A stretch of DNA of 64,000 nt from Rhizophagus clarus (GCA_015698045.1 BLAL01000053.1:374501-438500); one strand, 5' to 3'; positions 13,001-24,224 are shown, numbered from the stretch's first letter. The notes: generated by a model from the letters alone, not told the origin. Translations and numbers: made by a program.

Positions 13001-14014
13001 CTAAGCAGAAACTTGAGAAGGCTGTCGAAGAAAACAAAATACAATTAATTGATTTACAACAAAGAAATTCTCAATTTGAGCAAGATAATCAATATCTGAG
13101 ACTAGAATTAGCTAAGCAAATTAAAGAATTTGCAGAAAAAGAAAATACTTTACAAACTAAAATTACTTATTTGCAAAATGAAATTTATGAGAAGCAAGTT
13201 TTAACCGGCAATTTAACTGAAAGCTTGAAACAAAATAAATTGGCTAGTCAGCAAATTCAAATTCAAATCAATCAATTAAAACAAGAAAAATCCAATTTGC
13301 AAGAAAAATTAGCCCAAACAGAAGTCAATATTGAAGAGTTAAAAACTCAACAAGAAAGCTTAATTAAACAAAAAACGCAATTGGAAATTGAATTAAATCA
13401 ATTCAAAACTAATTGTGAACAGATAGAGCAAGAAAAAGTTGAATTACAAAATATAATGGGAGGTCTTATACAAAATCAGAGGTTTGCTGCTAAATTGAAG
13501 ATCAAATGTGCTAAATCAGAAAAAGAAATTGCTCATCTGGTACAAAGATTGGATAATGAAGAACAAATCAAAGTACAATTAACCCGGGCAATACAGATTA
13601 AAGAAGATAAAATAAATGAATTAGAACAAAAACTAATTAATTTTGATAGTCAAAAAGAATTGGATGAATTTGAAAAGAAATCAGTAAATGAATTAACTAA
13701 TGAAGAAAATACTAAGAATATTTTATAAAGAAAGAGAAGTAGTGATTGATCTCCAACAAGAATCATCAAAAACTTCAATTTTATATAATATAAAAAAACA
13801 GGATCTTAATATGAGTAAATTTGATAAAGTTATTGAAGAATTGAAAAAACGTTTTAATCATTTAGAAAATTCTTTAACCATCAATTCTGAGAAAGGTCAT
13901 TTAAATTTTAGTATGTTGGCAGAAGAAATAAATTTATTAAGAAAGAATTTGGTTATATTGGAATTAAAATTAAATCAAGAAGAAAATAAATTAAAAAATC
14001 TAGCAGCAGATTAG
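7023..14014 (+). CDS. Microexon-array pseudokinase/coiled-coil gene, copy 1 (frameshifted in its 3' half)
   Basis: Predicted order: exon 1 7023-7032 (10 nt, M-A-N-), exon 2 7139-7162 (24 nt), 41 three-nucleotide exons (7293-11670), a 1-nt exon (11763), exon 11844-12057, intron 12058-12131, exon from 12132. This gives 356 codons to a stop at 12828-12830. Kinase-like signatures follow: VLK lysine; H-Y-D in place of HRD (about residues 196-198) then FHDGN; ISDYF in place of DFG; MAPEVL; S-N-I-Y-S-F; KRP. The glycine loop is lost (DGKEFSTIC), so catalysis is doubtful. Versus copy 2, copy 1 has one extra base near 12812-12822, which puts the coiled-coil part (12817-13728) in another frame, and another in a T run near 13722-13726, which moves the last part (13700-14014) again. 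These may be decay or sequencing errors. The ATG at 11869 is probably internal: the frame stays open upstream and copy 2 has TTG there. Confidence 0.62.
7293..11763 (+). other. Array of 41 three-nucleotide microexons plus a 1-nt exon, copy 1
   Basis: Triplet exons, each preceded by AG and followed by GT: CTC 7293, TTG 7398, AAA 7500, ATT 7593, GGT 7683, TTC 7768, AGA 7883, CTC 7974, TTC 8065, CTC 8154, TTC 8244, ATG 8336, ATG 8424, TTT 8508, ATG 8600, TTC 9228, CTT 9298, ATG 9387, CAC 9473, CTT 9555, CTC 9650, CTC 9740, CTC 9830, TTC 9914, GGC 10009, ATA 10090, CTC 10174, CTC 10264, TTC 10356, TTG 10447, AGC 10551, TTG 10689, CTG 10788, TCG 10874, AGC 10955, AGC 11055, AGC 11145, TTG 11235, AGA 11326, AGC 11424, CTG 11668; single A 11763. 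Introns are mostly 79-110 nt with donor GTAAGT (variants GTAAAT, GTGAGT, GTAGGT), a CTAAC/CTAAT box 30-50 nt before the acceptor, and TTTTAG or ATATAG. The frame is phase 1, so each codon is the last base of one triplet plus two of the next. Residues 12-16 read A-L-E-N-W; later residues are Pro/Leu-rich. No stop occurs. Confidence 0.72.
8624..9180. mobile_element. Unclassified insertion inside one microexon-array intron
   Basis: The intron after the ATG microexon at 8600 starts normally (GTAAGTTATAAGTTAATTAT) but is then interrupted by about 550 bp unlike the array. The normal intron 3' half resumes near 9181 and ends at the TTC exon at 9228. The insert starts with CAGCCCTCCATATTATCACC and ends with two tandem copies of a 23-bp unit beginning ACATAGGGTGGGG (about 9139 and 9162). 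I found no clear terminal inverted repeat or gene. It makes this intron about 625 nt, the longest in the array. Confidence 0.55.
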
Positions 14015-14221
14015 AAGCAACCATATTGATAGATTACAGTACTATTGTATTTCATACTAAATTATCATTATTATTTCATTTAGACGATGACATATACAAC
14101 TATATATATCATATTCCTTTATTACTTCCTTTATTAAATAATAGTGCTATTACAGTTAATTTATTGAAATGAACATATTTAAGTATTTATTAAAAATATT
14201 GGAATTTATATACATATATAT

Positions 14222-14960
14222 ATGTTATGACCTGATTCGGCATTGGACGATTTGCGCTGATATACAACGATTTCATGCTGAAGTGCTGAACCATGATCAA
14301 CATGCCGATTAGTGACGATTTAGCTGAACATAGTCATTTGGTGGCTATGAATATTTTATTTTTTTTTTTATATTATTATAATTATATTTTATTTATATTT
14401 TATTATATATTTATTTTCTTTATTTGAATTTTAATAACGTTGTGTATTTTATTGCAACAATTGGTAGACAATTAGCACAATTGTATTTGTCTTCTATTTT
14501 CGTTAGTTCACGTAGTAGCTTATAGTGAAAATTCCCCTAAAATTTAATTAATAGTCACATTACCCTTTGTCACAAATGAAATAATTTCGATTTTTACGAG
14601 TTCTTGATGAAAAAAGAGATGGAGAACAGTTATAAAGAAATTGTTGATAATAAAAAAAGAACATGAGTAAACCAGAAGAATAAGAAATCTATAATTTACA
14701 AACCTTCCCTTTTCTTCCACTTTTGCTCCTTTGTCTACTGGTGTTTATTAATAAAATATACCTTGTTTCTGCCATATACATTGTTGCATATTTTCTTTTG
14801 CCTTGTTTATATTAATGATTTTTATCTGTATTGTCATATTATCAAATTATAGCGCTTGTTGGACATATTGCTCTCGCGTAGATAAAAAAATGTATTGGAT
14901 GCAACCAGAACTAATCTCCTTTCTGTTATAGTACCATAAGGACGAACAATTGGTAATAAT
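14222..14960. mobile_element. Insertion in the 3' flank of copy 1, possibly a solo LTR
   Basis: The 3' flanks of copy 1 and copy 2 can be matched (ATTGAAATGAAC... then CCAAGAGGTT...), and copy 1 has about 740 extra bases between them. The insert begins TGTTATGACCTGATTCGGC and sits between two similar ATATATACATATAT stretches that could be a target duplication. A TG start and no coding frame are compatible with a solo LTR, but I could not fix the CA end. Confidence 0.3.
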
Positions 14961-15128
14961 ATATATACATATATTTTTGTTTGTATACCAAGAGGTTTAA
15001 AAAGAGTATTAAAAAAAACCTTTTTTTTTTAATTTAGAATTCTTTCATTAAGTTATTTAATATCCATCTACTATAGATAGTGTTACATGTTCAGTTTCTA
15101 TTTATACTATTTAAGTTAAAACAAACAG

Positions 15129-15839
15129 CCCTATAAAAAGTAAATGTTCAGAAAATATTTACAAAAATGTCCAGAAATTGTCCAGAATAATTCTGGCATA
15201 TCCACTTTTTGGTATTTGTCTGATACTTAAAATTTTGATATATCTTAACTTTACCCAGTATAAATTTGAATAAATAAATTTCGGATATAGTAGAAACTCA
15301 GATAATTTAAACTGGACAAATTCAGGACATGAAAAATTTCAGGACAAATTCTGGATGTCATTTTCAAAGAAGGTTAAATTATTGCAGTTTTCAGATTTCT
15401 GCTACCCCATACAACATACTTGATAAAAAAAATTATCAGATTACCAGATGATTATTGGACAAAACCAATCTGTCTGGTAATAATCATCTAGTAATCTGAT
15501 AATTTTTTTTTTATCAAATACTTTGTATAGGTAGCAGAATTCTTAAAAATACAATAATTTTGTAAAAAAAAATGCAAAAAGAATGAAATAGCATTCATAA
15601 CTTTCTTTGTCATACTAATTAAATTTGTGGAGTAGGCAAAAATACTATAATAATGTGATCACTATCTGCCGATCATCTTTCGTGACAAATTTTGCAAAAA
15701 TTTATTTTTGGACAAATTCAGGATAAATTCTGAATGTCCTGAAAATAAGGTGTTTTTGGAACATTTTCTGGACACCAGAATTTCTGGACAATTTATTAGA
15801 CAATTTTCTGGACATTTTCTGGACACATTTTTTGTAGGG
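15129..15839. mobile_element. CCCTATAAAAA TIR element, copy 1 (non-autonomous)
   Basis: It starts CCCTATAAAAAGTAAATG and ends CATTTTTTGTAGGG, an imperfect inverted repeat, and is flanked on both sides by CAG (3-bp target duplication). The inside carries many TGTCCAGAA/TTCTGGACA motifs in both orientations. Relatives lie at 33648-36384 and 56832-57479. It carries no transposase and looks like the most diverged of the three copies. The 3-bp duplication suggests a CACTA-like or other 3-bp-TSD superfamily; the exact family is not determined. Confidence 0.75.
15421..15516. repeat. Long hairpin within the TIR element
   Basis: ATTATCAGATTACCAGATGA (about 15432-15451, continuing TTATT) pairs with AATAATCATCTAGTAATCTG (about 15479-15498, continuing ATAAT), and both arms extend into A/T runs. 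About 35 bp of each arm pair with one or two mismatches around a roughly 20-nt loop. The other two family members lack it, so it is private to this copy. Confidence 0.7.
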
Positions 15840-16089
15840 CAGTATATGATATATATATATATATATCATTTTATTCATTAAAGGAAGATATTTTACTAAC
15901 TTACTAATTCACTATCATGACAGATTTTTTTCATTCTATTTCACGATCTGTCATTAAAATTTTGCTTAAGAACATGATAAATTGTAAAATTTGAAGTACA
16001 TTATGTTCATTATTGCTTTGTTTAAAAATATACTAGGAAAACAGCAGAAACTGTTGAAGTCTGTCAATAGCAATGTGAAGAAATATAAA

Positions 16090-16860
16090 AATTGTGTTAT
16101 CAAAAAATTTGTTGCAAAATTTAAAAGGAAATAAGCAGGATAATTTAATTCAAAAAGGCAATGTTAATAACGTAAGCAGGTGGAAGGAAGGAAAAATGAA
16201 ATATTTTAGCCATTTTGTAAGAATTAAAAAACCATTTCCTGTTTTATTATTAATACAAAAAATCACTCTTCAATAAAACTTTACTTATCTTATCATATTC
16301 ATCAACTAAGGAACATTTTGGAACTGTTGTTAACTCTGGAGCTTTGTTTATTATTACACATCAGTAAGATATAGAAAAAAATGTACATCACAATATACTG
16401 TATATCAACTTCTAGGTGTTCATGTGTCATCAGGAAGGCATGTGCTAGAGAAATGTAAAGATACAAACAATTTATCAATCAACACCACTTAAAATATTGA
16501 ATATGATACAGATTTACAGCATTTTATGTGTAAAACAATACACAGTGAAAAATGGTGGTTTGAAAACATGTATGCATTGTAATATATATGTGTGTTATAA
16601 ATACATTTTGATAACAATGTATGTGTTTTTAACAATGTTATTTTTTAATCATTAAACACGATTATTACATTAATTGGTATTAGTACTAATAACAGATAAT
16701 AAATGAATACATACTGTAAATGACTACTAATTTACTAACACTATTGCACTATTACAATGAAACTATATGTAATAATTAAATCAGCTACTTCCATCACGTA
16801 TCAGAATAAACATCCCAATACAAAGTACTGTAAGTACCAGTCATCTACAAAAGAGAAAAA
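16090..16860. other. Intergenic stretch, no gene recognised
   Basis: AT-rich. A 60-codon + frame at 16094-16276 is Lys/Asn-rich and probably chance. Positions 15880-16000 (ACTAATTCACTATCATGACAG and following) match the 3' flank of copy 2 at 51185-51270, so the duplicated gene block extends at least this far. Confidence 0.45.
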
Positions 16861-16971
16861 TAAAAATTAAGCAAAAAACAAATCTCATTAAATGATCTTT
16901 GACTCTTTGTTATGTCATAATATCATAACGGTCAAAATTTCTCTCACTGTATTCTTTAAATAGAACTTCAC

Positions 16972-18215
16972 CAAATTTTCCACATGTCCAAATACTGACC
17001 ATCTAAAAAAAAATAATAATTTTTTTTTGTTGAAAGTCCAGGCTGTTGATGACCTTCCAGTTAAAAAACTAGTAATTCAAAAACATGTCTAAATGTCCAG
17101 AAGTATAGAAGTTTTTACTTAGAATAACCTTTTTAACGAAACAATCACTAACGTTCCGTTTACTCTTAAAAGAACTAAAACGTTAGTAATAAGTTTTGTT
17201 AAATATTCCAAAAAAAACACGTCCCCTTTCCTACAAAATTCTCGTGTGCATTCTAAAAAAAAGAAAAATCTAAAAGTTAGTAAAAAGTTTTTATAAGAAA
17301 TAATTTCTTAATTGAGGTTCTTTACCAAAATCCACACGTCCTAAGATCCAAAAATATTGTCTGAAATGAAGGAAAAAAAAGTAATGAAACGTAAGTAAAG
17401 TTTTGTTAAAACAAGAGATAAAAGAAATATCGAAACACACCTAAAACCACCTTATCTGCTCAAAAGTTTTCCAAAGCTGCAGACCATCTAAAAAGAAAGA
17501 AACGAAACATTATTAGTGAAAGTCTAGAAGAATTAATCAGTGCGAAAATAAAATACCTTTCACGATACTTATAGCGCGTAGTCCAAATACCGAATAACCA
17601 GCTACGAAAGAAAATAACGAAACGTTAGTAATCATTTCGTTAAAAGAATTAATCCAAAGCAAAAACCAAAAAGAACCCGCCTAAAAAAAAGGATAGTCTA
17701 CAAACGGATAGTCTACAAACAAAACTTTAATAAACTTTTTGTTAATAATTCGGAATACTCTATCCCACTTACTATAAGACTCTGCCAAAATAATTGGAAA
17801 AAGTTAACAAATTTATGTTCACGGAATTTTAAAAAGCCGTCTAAAAAAAAAGAAACAAAATGAAACATTAAAATCGTTTTTGTTAAAATAAACAAGAGAA
17901 AAATTAGTTTACCAAAATATTGTAACTAAAAAGCCAAAGAGTTGCCTAAAGTGAAATGTTCTTAGGTTCGTGTCTAACAGTATTCCTATGAAAAGAAGAA
18001 AGAAACGTTTCATTGGAACATTTCTTAATTAAAAAAATCCTTTCTCTATGACTTTTATTTACTGACTTAGAGTTGTGTCTAAATGTCTAATGTTTCTACA
18101 AAAAGAAGAAAAAACGGTTTGTTAGAAACGTTTCTTAAATAAAAAAAATTTTTCCTTTCTCCATTTACCTTGAGCACCGCGTATCTATGACATTCCTACA
18201 AAAAAAAACATTAAA
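16972..18215 (-). other. Minus-strand array of short exons (31-68 nt), array C
   Basis: On the minus strand a repeated layout appears: donor GTGAGT/GTAAGT/GTATTT, a TTACTAACGTT-like branch box, a pyrimidine-rich tail (TTTCTTTTTTTAG), then a short exon. Cleanest exons (plus coordinates): 16972-17002 (31 nt), 17326-17360 (35), 17441-17487 (47), 17557-17601 (45), 17773-17840 (68), 17913-17945 (33). Further, less clear ones lie to about 18215. Exons share a TTTGG/TTTGGA core; 17557-17601 reads G-Y-S-V-F-G-L-R-A-I-S in one frame. Lengths are not multiples of three and I could not chain a stop-free frame, so it may be non-coding, alternatively spliced or decayed. Confidence 0.5.
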
Positions 18216-18249
18216 AACGTTTTAAAAAAAAATATTCTTGCAAACCGGT

Positions 18250-18330
18250 GGTCATCAAAGGTTGCATCTGTGGGTCTGTGACACAAATAATAAAGGGTTA
18301 TAACCTTTGATGAGGTGATGCCCGTTATGT
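18250..18330. repeat. Inverted repeat CATCAAAGGTT / AACCTTTGATG
   Basis: CATCAAAGGTTGCATC (about 18252) is mirrored by ATAACCTTTGATGAGGTGATG (about 18300), leaving a short GC-richer middle. It may be the end of a small element; no partner end was found. Confidence 0.45.
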
Positions 18331-18831
18331 AGTAGTTTTTCTAATTTCATCACGATGATTGTTTCATTATCAACTTGATTATTTGTTTTATTTGATAATA
18401 ATTATATATATATTTTTTTATAATTAACGCTTTTAAAGCGTCTGTTTAATACTAATATTTTAATATTTCACATTTTATTGGTGTAAAAAATGTGCATCAT
18501 TCTGTTTAATCAATCCTACGGACGTACAAAATACAATGATATGGCAAGTTTGATTTGCTGCTATAAATATTCGGTTAAAATAAATTTACAGTAAATTGAA
18601 TCGATTTAATATGACGATAAATATGTACATTTAAAAAATCTAAAAATAATTTTGTGATAGGTTCAGATTTTAAAATACAAAAATAAAAGAGTGCTGGCTG
18701 CTTAATATAAAGAAAATAATTCTTTATAGATCACTATTACTTCAAGATTAAATACGGTAAATAAAATCGTTTTAGTTGGACAACGCAAAATATTTGATGG
18801 TGTGGAATTATAAAGTTTAGAATTAATTATA

Positions 18832-19007
18832 AGGGCAGTGACATATATTAGCTAATATTTTTTTACTATAGGCACACTTATCCCCCCACCCCCAGGTAAG
18901 ATATCTTGGTTACGTGCAACCAATCATATTTTTTAAAAATTGTGTAACCTAATATTTTCGCTTACCCCCCACTCCCTAAAATATTAGCTAATATATGTCA
19001 CTGCCCT
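18832..19007. mobile_element. 176-bp MITE with perfect 30-bp terminal inverted repeats
   Basis: The left end AGGGCAGTGACATATATTAG (continuing CTAATATTTT) is repeated exactly in reverse complement at the right end (ATATATGTCACTGCCCT finishing at 19007). Both sides carry a TAATTAT-like flank, so a short AT target duplication is likely, but its exact length is ambiguous. The inside is only about 115 bp and has C-runs (CCCCCCACCCCC). It is far too small to code for a transposase. Confidence 0.85.
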
Positions 19008-19019
19008 AATTATTTATGA

Positions 19020-20330
19020 AGATTAAATTTGATAAACTACATCTCTCGTAGTAACTTCACTTGACGGTACTAATCTTATTACTAAATTTTTCTCATATAT
19101 TTTTCTTTATTATCAATTTTTAAGTTATAATCAATCCTTATCGGCAAATTATTATCATTTTCTTTGCGAACATTATCGATCACAAAATTATTTGATTACT
19201 AGATCATAATTTTTTTGTTTCTGAGAATGTGATAAATGTTCATCTAAGGTTTATTATAATTGAAAATGAAATCTTTTATTGATGATTTTTTTATAACTGA
19301 TATTAAGAAATAAATATTTTTTATGTGAAAGAAATTCAATAAAATAAAACGATGTAAAAAATTAAAAAAATAAGTAAAACAAAATTATACTTGCTTCTTG
19401 GCCAGATTCGTTATAATTTAACTAACCTACAACTGTTTTTTCGCGTTAAGAATAAAAAATTGAGCTGACTTCCTGATTTGTGTTTTTTTAGTCATGATCT
19501 CAAGATACTACCATTTCAGTTTTTTAAATTTTTTCTTTAATAATCATTTATGTATGATTTACAGTATGTTTATGTTATTAAAATTTCGATATACAGTATT
19601 ACAAAAAGCTACCCTTTTCTGTGTCTAATTACAAACTTATGTGTGCTACACTATTTTTTCTTATTTTTTTACCCTTAAGAAAATCGATGTACAAAAATAC
19701 TCTGCCAATCACGTGTCATTAACACCTGATCAACTCACAAAAGATTCGAAAGATTCGCTACTCTCTCTATTTTCAGTTATTTCATACCAACAACATTAAC
19801 ATAAAAATGGTAACTAGAGTAGAAGCCTAGTCAAATTTAGAAAAAGTAAAGCAAACTTAAAAGGAATAAGATGAATTAATTTCTAAACTTTAAAGAAAAA
19901 AAACTGAAAAACGATGATGCTGAAAACGTATATTATGGGTATGCACTGTATTTTTTAGTGATTGTAATTGGTTAAGTTTATATTATTTGGGTCATAATTT
20001 TTTATATCATTTATTGTTAAAGTTTTTTATTAAAAATAATGATGGTCTGGAATCCCTGGATCGTCAATTACTATAAATTTTTTATTATTAACATGATATA
20101 CCCTGGATGATGAGCTTCCATCACATTTCTTAATTAAAAATTAGTATTTCTTTTAAAATCTTTAAAGGAGCTGGATCAAGTCCGCTTGTTTGAATGCAAA
20201 GAAATAAAGTGCGTTATTTTTTATATTATATTATTTTTTTTTTTTTAACATGTATGGTATTAGGTTTAGTGATACATGGGCGTGCGTCAGTTAAAAAGGG
20301 GGAAAATCCCAATTTCATTATTTAAAAAAA
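19020..20330. other. Intergenic stretch, no gene recognised
   Basis: AT-rich with no open frame of note. Positions 19050-19500 are similar in wording to 4020-4540 (CTAGATCATAATTTTTGTTTCT, AAATGAAATCTTT..., AAAACGATGTA...), suggesting an old duplicated or dispersed repeat. Confidence 0.45.
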
Positions 20331-20341
20331 TGACAAATCTA

Positions 20342-20690
20342 TGGTGTACTACACAAGTCAAAAGCATGTTGTAAAAACAACATGTCACTTGTCATAAAAC
20401 AACATGTCACTTGTTGTAAAACAACATGTCACTTGTTATAAAACAACATGCTACTTGTTGTTTTACAACAAGTGACATGTTGTTTTACATGTTGATCAAC
20501 ACAACAAGTGACTTGTTGTAAAATAATATGTCTCTTGTTGTTTTACATGTCGATCATAAAGTGATTTCCATAAATGGAAACCAAATTTTTTTGGATTCCG
20601 TATATAGCACCTTACCCGATTTTCTGGTTTTAATCATATCACTTTTTGTTTATATCACATGACGAAAAAAAAATAAGAGTATTTATATTA
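20342..20690 (+). repeat. ACAACATGTCACTTGTTGT palindrome-rich element, copy 1
   Basis: Tandem and inverted copies of AACATGTCACTTGTTGT, each nearly self-complementary with its neighbour, occupy 20365-20545. A unique tail follows (GTGATTTCCATAAATGGAAA...). The reverse complement of the same arrangement, tail included, lies at 36853-37170, so this is one mobile repeat in two orientations. It should fold into stacked hairpins. No coding capacity. Confidence 0.75.
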
Positions 20691-20699
20691 ATAAACATT

Positions 20700-21990
20700 A
20701 AATTAATAAAAAAAGTTATTTCGCAATATGCAAAATGCCCAATTAAAATCAAATAACAGACATTTTGATACATTTTTTTTAATTCAATTTAATAACAAAT
20801 TTTCATCTTAACTTCTTCATTAATTAGCATTTAATTTATTTAAATGATAACTCGGATCATGAAACTTTTAATTATTGCTTAATATTTGGCAAATACTTAA
20901 AAGACTTAATTTGTCACTACAATAAAAAGAAATAATTAATGTAAAACCATTTTAAAAATTGAGTTAATTTTAATTTCCCTGCGCCACTTCCTGCGTCTCA
21001 ATCACGTAACTTTGATTTTGATTGGCTAAATAAATTATTAAATTTAACATCCCTTATAACGTCGCATCTTATAATATAAACTTACGCATCCCTTATTTTT
21101 TTTTTTTAAAAGTATCGAAATATTGATGTTTTTTAATAACACAATTATGAAATATTTATCAATACTGTAATTACAAAGAAAATTTACTTTACAGTTTCAA
21201 AACAAATATCATTATAAAAATGCATTGTTTAATAAGAAGATCATTACAAAAGTAAAACACCAAATAATGACAATAAAAAAACATTTCAATATAGTTTGTC
21301 TAAAAAAGCCAATATTTCTTCATAAAAACAAAAAAAGAAATGTTTTAACGTAAAAACCACTATTTAACTAGAAAAGAAGATCCTTTCTTCTCTATTTACA
21401 TCCGCATCTATGAAAACAAGTAATCCTATAATTAAAAAGATCCTTCTTTTCTTGTGATCATATCTGAAAAAGTCAGTATTCCCATATGGAATGTTTTGTT
21501 AAAAAATGTTGTTTCTTAACCAAAAAAAAAAAGATTCTCTCCTTAAACCTTTCGTCATTTACTTTGGGTTCATGTTTAATGGTGTTTCATAGTACTTTCA
21601 TTTCTACAAAAAAAAGAAAAAAAATGGTTTGTTAGAAAATAAAACAAAATTTTCTTTCCCTTTTTCACTTACTAGAAAGGAAAAACACTTCGTTAGAACA
21701 ATTTAGCAAAAAGAGTATTTTTTTTCTGTAATAGGGGATGCTGCGTTCTTAAACAAAATCAGATTTATCACGTGATAGGGTGCAACATTTGCGTAAAAAA
21801 TTATTTACTTAAAAATTATATTTTTATTTTTTTGATTCAAGAAATTCTTTTACTCTAAAGTTATCTGTTTAAAATTCCATTCATTTTAAAAAGAAAAAGA
21901 TAAAATTATTGAAATCTCAGCTCCTTATTCAATAATAAATTTCAAATTATCCATCCTGAAAACTCATAGAAATCCATTTACAATTTACAT
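20700..21990. other. Intergenic stretch with degenerate short-exon-like pieces
   Basis: Positions 21350-21720 repeat the minus-strand pattern of array C (TTAC before short blocks, CTACAAAAAAAAG after), for example 21575-21605, but exons are poorly defined. The rest is AT-rich with no gene. It may be the decayed 5' part of array C. Confidence 0.35.
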
Positions 21991-21992
21991 AA

Positions 21993-23462
21993 CTAAGGAT
22001 TATTTCTTAAAATATTAGCCACAGCTCGTACAGTTTTATTGTAAATATTTATGCCATAACCTTTATTATCATCTTCTAAAGGATTAACGAGAGACTGAAG
22101 TAAAACCATTTGCTGTTGAGTTAAAATATTTCTAGGTTCATCTACAAAAACAGTATTATCACTATTTTCAGTTGATATGGGTCCATCAAAATCAATTCCA
22201 TATTCATATGGATTTATATTGGAATCCTCCATTCCACGATAACCACATGTCATCATTCCTTTTGTAAAGAGTTGTTCAGGTGTTAAGTTACCTTCAGTTC
22301 TGATTTTATGTTTATTCCATATCAATTTCCATTTTTCTAAACTTTGATTTATTCTTGGTAAGAAAACATAATGCAAACAAAACATGTAAACGCTATTGTC
22401 AATATTAAAGCTGCCTATTTCTTCTAAATAATTAAAAACTGTTGAATATAGCTTTATGACGTCTTTGATGAGATCAACCCATAAACGTTCAATACGTTGA
22501 TTGTGGACTGATTTTCCTTTAATAAAACTACCACGATCAGAACCACGGTATCTATTCATAAATTGTTCAACGAGTACATTTTCTCCTCCATTATCAGCTC
22601 TAACACGGCTTGGAATTCCAAATTCATGAGTACCTTTTCTAAAGTATTGAAATACTGTTTGTGATTTATTATTCCCACTACAATGAATATATGTTATAAT
22701 TCTTGAGTATCCATCAATACCTGCATGAATAACAAACTTCCATCTGATTAACTTATGGTGACCATCAATATGCCAAAGTGCATTTGGACCTGCAACTTTA
22801 TAGACACGTCTTAATGTCGTTCTAATTAACCTTGAAGCATTTCCGAGTACATCAACACGTTTAATTGAATTTTGTAATTGTTGCCTTGTGACTTTTATTC
22901 CTTCTGTTTGTAATGCACCCATAAGCATTCTTATGCCAAAAAAGGGATTTTCCTGCTTAAGTCTCTTTATAATTGCATCTAAATCATCATCTGCAAGTAA
23001 AGAATATGGTTGTATTGGATCTTCTATACTATAATCCTGACGTAATCTTTTTATAGTTGAAGCTGAAACTCCAAGTATTTTACCTATTTTAGTCCAGTCA
23101 AATCCTTGTTCTCTTAATAATTTTACAGCCTCAATATTTATTACATATTTAGGACGCCCTCCAGTTTGTACTCTTTTCACATACCTTTTAATTGGAGATG
23201 ATCTTGTAGCATCATTTAATGAGTGAATTCTTTCTAGCAACTTTGTTCTTAAATATTCAATATCTTGCAAATAATTTGTAATTTCTTGAGAATTTTGATA
23301 TTGTTGTACTTGAAAACATCTTGATGACAATGTAGCTAAATTTTGGAGATGAAAATTTTCTAAAGTATTGGCATCATTTTCTTCTAAAAGAGCTCTATAA
23401 ACTGTTCCCAAATTTTGGTCTACATGTTCATAAAATTGTCGTTGAAGCGTTTCTGATGACAT
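21993..23462 (-). CDS. DDE integrase-core transposase with helix-turn-helix
   Basis: An uninterrupted 489-residue protein. Residues about 102-143 form a helix-turn-helix of the resolvase/Hin type (GRPKYV...W-T-K-I-G-K-I-L-G-V-S-A-S-T-I-K-R). Residues about 225-345 are an rve-like integrase core: D233 in W-H-I-D-G-H-H, D290 in R-A-D-N-G-G-E-N and E325 in Q-R-I-E-R-L-W. The last two are 35 residues apart, the classic D35E spacing. It would cut and rejoin DNA for a transposon. The start ATG at 23460-23462 follows a poly(A) leader on its strand. No frameshift is seen, so it may be recent or domesticated. I could not identify terminal repeats and do not assign the superfamily. Confidence 0.85.
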   Translation of the reverse strand: MSSETLQRQFYEHVDQNLGTVYRALLEENDANTLENFHLQNLATLSSRCFQVQQYQNSQEITNYLQDIEYLRTKLLERIHSLNDATRSSPIKRYVKRVQTGGRPKYVINIEAVKLLREQGFDWTKIGKILGVSASTIKRLRQDYSIEDPIQPYSLLADDDLDAIIKRLKQENPFFGIRMLMGALQTEGIKVTRQQLQNSIKRVDVLGNASRLIRTTLRRVYKVAGPNALWHIDGHHKLIRWKFVIHAGIDGYSRIITYIHCSGNNKSQTVFQYFRKGTHEFGIPSRVRADNGGENVLVEQFMNRYRGSDRGSFIKGKSVHNQRIERLWVDLIKDVIKLYSTVFNYLEEIGSFNIDNSVYMFCLHYVFLPRINQSLEKWKLIWNKHKIRTEGNLTPEQLFTKGMMTCGYRGMEDSNINPYEYGIDFDGPISTENSDNTVFVDEPRNILTQQQMVLLQSLVNPLEDDNKGYGINIYNKTVRAVANILRNNP

Positions 23463-23679
23463 TTTTTGAGAGATTTTTTTTTTTTTTTTTTTTCAAAAAG
23501 AAAAAAAATTTATATTCAATTCCATGAATGTTGATCTTCGTAATATTCAAGATAATCAGCAACATCTCGTTGGAAAATCATGTACGTTTTAATCTTTGAT
23601 ATTACAAATTCAGTAACACAAACTGTCATTTTCGAACACCTAAATCAAAGCAATGTATATATTATTACATGCGCTTATG

Positions 23680-24200
23680 CTTATGCTTAAGCCTAGGCTT
23701 CAAGCTTCAAGCTTCAGGCAATTGATTCACAGTCAGCTTCTTTACGGATGGGGATGGTGGGCTAATAAAAAGTGATAAAAAAATGATGTAATAAAAAAAA
23801 ATTGATGAAAATGATGATTATCATATGTAATATGTACGTAATAAAATGGTAAAAAATGATAGTCAAAAATCAATCCATAATTACTAATGTACATGATTTA
23901 CTATGGTAAATAAGAAATTACTATGAAATTATTACTATAGAAAAAAAATTTTATTACTATTTAAAGATAAATACCAACATTTTTTATAATAATTACGTTT
24001 GTTTTTTTAAAAAAAAAAATGGTTATTTGAATTAGATCAAAAATTATCTTAATATTTCTTTCCAAAAAATATTCTTACCGTTATTTTCCTTATCTGTTAT
24101 GTAAAAAAAGATAAAATTCTTGGTAATAAATGCCGTTTATTATGTAATCAAGTTTTCCATTTAAAGTTGAAATATTTTAATAAGCACGTAAAAAAAAAAC
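23680..24200. other. Intergenic stretch with AAGCTT/AAGCCT microrepeat
   Basis: Positions 23672-23722 carry CTTATGCTTATGCTTAAGCC followed by TTCAAGCTTCAAGCTTCAGG, a short imperfect palindromic microrepeat. The remainder is A/T homopolymer sequence without a gene. Confidence 0.5.
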
Positions 24201-24224
24201 ATTTTATCTATGTACAAATTTTTA

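Noticed and set aside
14222..14960. Complete LTR retrotransposon
   Set aside because: Only one LTR-like unit, no gag/pol frames and no CA end found; listed only as a possible solo LTR.
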